Positions 4,719-6,296 of a DNA stretch of 6,296 nucleotides are shown piece after piece. The notes under the pieces were generated by a model. It was not told the DNA's origin and searched no databases. It was given only the letters and a program-made list of their open reading frames with translations. Source of the DNA: Chloroflexota bacterium (lineage in GTDB: Bacteria; Chloroflexota; Dehalococcoidia; SZUA-161). The stretch spans positions 1 through 6,296 of the forward strand of contig VGNW01000142.1 of NCBI GenBank assembly GCA_016865955.1. Reading direction: 5' to 3'. Both the position numbers and the translations under genes were made by a program. Positions within the stretch are counted from its first letter, which is position 1, and every line of letters begins with the position of its first letter.

Positions 4719-5205
4719 CTATGTAAAAACTCTTCAGCAATTCAAGGGTGTCTCGTCTTGGCGACCAATAGTCCGGGCCACCAAGAGGTAGTTCGAAAAT
4801 ATATTCCTCAAGCGATTCTGCTGTTATACCAGGCTCAGCCTCGATCATCCACTGGCATTGATGAACAACTTCATTCAGGCAGCCAATGGATGATCTGCTC
4901 GCTGAAGTTGTATAGTTAAAATCCGATGCATGGGCTAATTCCTCTCTAATCGCTATAGGGGAAGCTCCAACTTCATATAGAACCCGACCCAAGTGTTGCC
5001 GGAAGATATTCTCAAGATCATGCATTCTAGCGGGAAGTATGAGAGATATACCAGTACGATTGCTCATGAAGACGAAAAGACGCCTCGTACCGGAACGTAG
5101 CTCCTTTCCATACCAATCCCCCAAGACCGAACCGGAAGCTTCAGAAGCATCCGCTTTGCGATTGAGGCGCTTGAGAAATTCTTTAGTACAGCATAGATTT
5201 ACCAT
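4708..5205 (-). CDS. DUF6933-like protein
   Basis: A 165-aa protein. The start is ATG 5205 (MVNLCCTKEFLKRL), because GGTGAG lies 7 nt upstream; the in-frame ATG at 5220 lies only 3 nt after a TATAAT-like box and has no ribosome site. The order of motifs matches what I know of DUF6933: an N-terminal LxCTKxxLKRL, then LGDWYG (28-33), a strand pair LFVFMSNRTGISLILPAR (43-60), a helix with EVGASPIAI (78-86), and SRSSIGCLNEV (103-113), corresponding to the family's NRSVLGSLNDF. The C-terminal part, including the PDYWSPRRDTLELL stretch, is less typical. The biochemical role of the family is not known to me. Such genes are often found in accessory DNA. There is no membrane segment. It is probably transcribed alone. 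Confidence 0.7.
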   Translation of the reverse strand: MVNLCCTKEFLKRLNRKADASEASGSVLGDWYGKELRSGTRRLFVFMSNRTGISLILPARMHDLENIFRQHLGRVLYEVGASPIAIREELAHASDFNYTTSASRSSIGCLNEVVHQCQWMIEAEPGITAESLEEYIFELPLGGPDYWSPRRDTLELLKSFYIDIA

Positions 5206-5221
5206 CTGGGATCTCACCATT

Positions 5222-5229
5222 TATTATAA
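5222..5229 (-). promoter_or_regulatory. Candidate -10 box for the DUF6933-like gene
   Basis: The minus strand carries TATAAT within TTATAATAA directly upstream of the gene, putting the transcript start near the ATG at 5220 and leaving a short leader with the GGTGAG site before ATG 5205. No good -35 box is found at 16-18 nt (only CTGTGG-like bases), so the call is weak. Confidence 0.35.
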
Positions 5230-5335
5230 CGCAGGCGATAGTATCCACAGGGATGATATGTTAATTATTCCTTTGCTGCAACCTAAGGAACGCTATACAG
5301 ATTCGGCAGAACCGAGAAATGTGACCTGATGCTAC

Positions 5336-5362
5336 GATTGCACAAAAGTCAGTGCTGTGCAA
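5336..5362. repeat. Inverted repeat containing a dispersed TTGCACAAAA motif
   Basis: TTGCACA (5338-5344) and TGTGCAA (5356-5362) form an inverted repeat with an 11-nt spacer. GATTGCACAAAA (5336-5347) recurs exactly at 3062-3073, and a related ACAAAAGTC...TGTGCAAC block is at 151-172. It lies in the 243-nt gap between the PIN and DUF6933-like genes, which holds no other clear feature. Confidence 0.45.
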
Positions 5363-5448
5363 CTGCAGTCTAGCTCGTTACCTTGATCGATAAATCGCTC
5401 GAACATAGAAAAGCCCGAACTCAAGCGTCGCCCTGGGTAAACCGATTA

Positions 5449-5862
5449 TCACTTGAACTTCTTGTACCCGGCGATAAAGTCTTTGGGACTGGCAATCTGG
5501 ATATTCATGTACTCTTTAAGTGCTGTGAGGTTTTTGTCTCCTGAGACGATGCAATCGGCCCTTAGTGCAACTGCGCATTCAACGAACTTATCGTCATCCG
5601 AGTCTTTTTCAACCACATGCAGTTTAGGGGTCTTTGCTGTGAATACCACATGGAAGCCGTGCGCAAAAAGCCCCAACAGCTCTTCCAACTCACGCTCGTT
5701 TTGTAGGCCGAGACGACGGAGTACCTCTACGTATTCATCGATAATAGGTTTGGATAAACAAAGAATTATTTCCCCTGTCTTCCAGAGGTCTACTATCTTA
5801 CGGGGGTTGCCGCCGAAAAAGGATGAAACGAAGACGTTGGTGTCCAGCACGACCTTGATCAT
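5449..5862 (-). CDS. PIN-domain toxin of a type II toxin-antitoxin pair
   Basis: A 137-aa protein of the COG1569-type PIN family, a likely Mg2+-dependent endoribonuclease whose usual targets are tRNA, rRNA or mRNA. Acidic residues expected for the active site are visible: D7 in VVLDTNVFVSS, E43 in the helix PIIDEYVEVL, the D89-D91 cluster in EKDSDDDKFVECA, and D109 in VSGDKNL. The length is normal for the family and no key residue is missing. Its start codon overlaps the stop of the upstream antitoxin gene (ATGA at 5859-5862), so its translation is probably coupled to that gene. Its own ribosome site is weak (GTGAGAGCC). The toxin should be neutralised by the ribbon-helix-helix protein encoded just upstream. 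Confidence 0.88.
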   Translation of the reverse strand: MIKVVLDTNVFVSSFFGGNPRKIVDLWKTGEIILCLSKPIIDEYVEVLRRLGLQNERELEELLGLFAHGFHVVFTAKTPKLHVVEKDSDDDKFVECAVALRADCIVSGDKNLTALKEYMNIQIASPKDFIAGYKKFK

Positions 5863-6104
5863 GTTTCGGCTCTCACTTTTTTAACGGCCTTTTGAATCTC
5901 TTCAGATCCAATCCCTCTTGAGGTGAGTTTGCTGCCGATCCGCTCCCATAGATCATCGATGTATAAACTGATATCCCGGCTCTTGATGTATTCCTCTAGC
6001 AGCTCCCTGACAACCTCGCTGACGCTCTTCCCCTCTGCCTTGGCTAGGTTGTTGATTTTGTCTTTGAGAGCAGGATCAATTCGAACTATCATTTGAGTGC
6101 TCAT
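5859..6104 (-). CDS. CopG/ribbon-helix-helix antitoxin
   Basis: An 81-aa protein starting at ATG 6104 behind a strong GGAGGT site 5 nt upstream. Residues 4-40 form a classic RHH fold: a basic beta strand (QMIVRID), helix 1 (PALKDKINNLAKAEG) and helix 2 opened by KSVSEVVREL. Residues 44-81 form the tail expected to clamp the PIN toxin (ISLYIDDLWERIGSKL). In such pairs the antitoxin dimer binds the promoter palindrome and, with the toxin, represses its own operon. A palindrome and promoter are present just upstream (6124-6164). The operon sits directly beside the right IS end, a usual place for stabilising modules. Confidence 0.88.
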   Translation of the reverse strand: MSTQMIVRIDPALKDKINNLAKAEGKSVSEVVRELLEEYIKSRDISLYIDDLWERIGSKLTSRGIGSEEIQKAVKKVRAET

Positions 6105-6123
6105 ATGTAACCTCCATGCGTGC

Positions 6124-6143
6124 TATATCGTATATACAATATA
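6124..6143. promoter_or_regulatory. Palindromic operator candidate of the RHH-PIN operon
   Basis: TATATCGTATATACAATATA is a 20-bp palindrome with a single mismatched pair (6129 against 6138) around the core GTATATAC. It overlaps the -10 region and lies about 20 nt ahead of the antitoxin start codon, the expected place for RHH autorepression. Confidence 0.65.
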
Positions 6144-6164
6144 ACGAAATAAGCAGTATGTCAA
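6136..6164 (-). promoter_or_regulatory. Promoter of the RHH-PIN operon
   Basis: A perfect TTGACA -35 box on the minus strand (complement of 6159-6164) is followed at 17 nt by TATTGT (complement of 6136-6141). A better -10 sequence, TATATT, lies 2 nt closer at a less usual 15-nt spacing. The -35 box is only about 10 bp from the IS boundary at 6174-6176. Confidence 0.65.
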
Positions 6165-6175
6165 GAGAGCGAATT

Positions 6176-6233
6176 GACTCATAATTATTGTTACCGAAAT
6201 AGGTATCGTTGCGTCAATAATAGTGTTACCGAA
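6176..6233 (+). repeat. Left end of an IS-like element with doubled terminal motif
   Basis: TGTTACCGAA occurs at 6189-6198 and 6224-6233, and TTGACTCA / TTGCGTCA at 6174-6181 and 6209-6216; both pairs are 35 nt apart. The block is the inverted counterpart of 46-105, with the same 25-nt gap between motif copies. The predicted tip is TG at 6176. Confidence 0.7.
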
Positions 6234-6243
6234 AGGAGGCTAG

Positions 6244-6296
6244 GTGACACTTCGTGGTGACTCAGTGGAACCACGACGCAGCATACTGGAATATGC
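6244..6296 (+). CDS. Start of a gene inside the right IS, probably its transposase (partial)
   Basis: GTG 6244 has GGAGG four nt upstream and opens a frame of 17 complete codons (VTLRGDSVEPRRSILEY) that runs off the window. It begins 10 nt inside the last terminal motif, as transposase genes do in compact elements. The start resembles the beginnings of some DDE-type integrase/transposase proteins, but 17 residues cannot prove it. A second in-frame GTG (residue 8) could also serve as start. Confidence 0.45.
   Translation, partial: MTLRGDSVEPRRSILEY

Noticed and set aside
5453..5884. Plus-strand frame opposite the PIN gene
   Set aside because: Its translation is low-complexity and serine-rich, a typical mirror of the well-supported PIN gene.

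Overview
The window reads as a stretch of accessory bacterial DNA lying between two insertion-sequence ends. Every confident protein gene is on the minus strand. Clear Shine-Dalgarno sites (GGAGG or GAGG type, with GTG used as a start) point to a bacterium. The mix of a sigma-like regulator, a PIN/ribbon-helix-helix pair, a DUF6933-like protein and many short palindromic GC-rich repeats would fit an anaerobic environmental lineage such as Chloroflexota/Dehalococcoidia, but this is a guess: no marker gene is present. GC content drops by eye from the GC-rich 500-1450 block to the more AT-rich 3870-6170 block, so the region looks assembled from several sources.

Layout: 1-105 is the end of an IS-like element, with two copies of a TTCGGTAACA / TGACGCAA motif at a 35-36 nt period. 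107-248 is non-coding with one long imperfect hairpin. 249-1440 is a tight three-gene operon, transcribed right to left: a sigma-region-2-like protein carrying an IstA-like helix-turn-helix at its C-terminus, a 60-aa SymE/AbrB-fold protein, and a 73-aa four-cysteine protein. 1441-1625 holds three terminator-like hairpins. About 1635-3018 is a separate unit bounded by long inverted GC-rich repeats (53 bp identical within longer arms). It contains two unrecognised minus-strand genes and a second, nested 29-bp inverted repeat pair around the upstream gene.

3019-3870 has no convincing protein gene. It contains a hairpin-dense stretch (about 3205-3440, plus strand) that may be a standalone IscB-type omega RNA (HEARO), a 13-bp direct repeat pair, and the 3' end of a tRNA (T arm, acceptor strand, CCA) followed by a strong hairpin, which looks like an integration scar. 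3871-4578 is a UbiE-like SAM methyltransferase. 4708-5205 is a DUF6933-like protein. 5449-6104 is a CopG/RHH antitoxin and PIN toxin pair with an overlapping ATGA junction, a perfect TTGACA -35 box and a palindromic operator candidate.

At 6176-6296 another IS end, a mirror image of the one at the left edge, leads straight into a GTG-started gene running off the window. The two IS ends are oriented so that about 6.07 kb sits between two same-direction IS copies of one family, like the cargo of a composite transposon. The genes do not form one pathway. They look like stacked cargo: a regulator operon, a small repeat-bounded element, an RNA locus, a tRNA-associated junction, and an addiction module next to the right IS.
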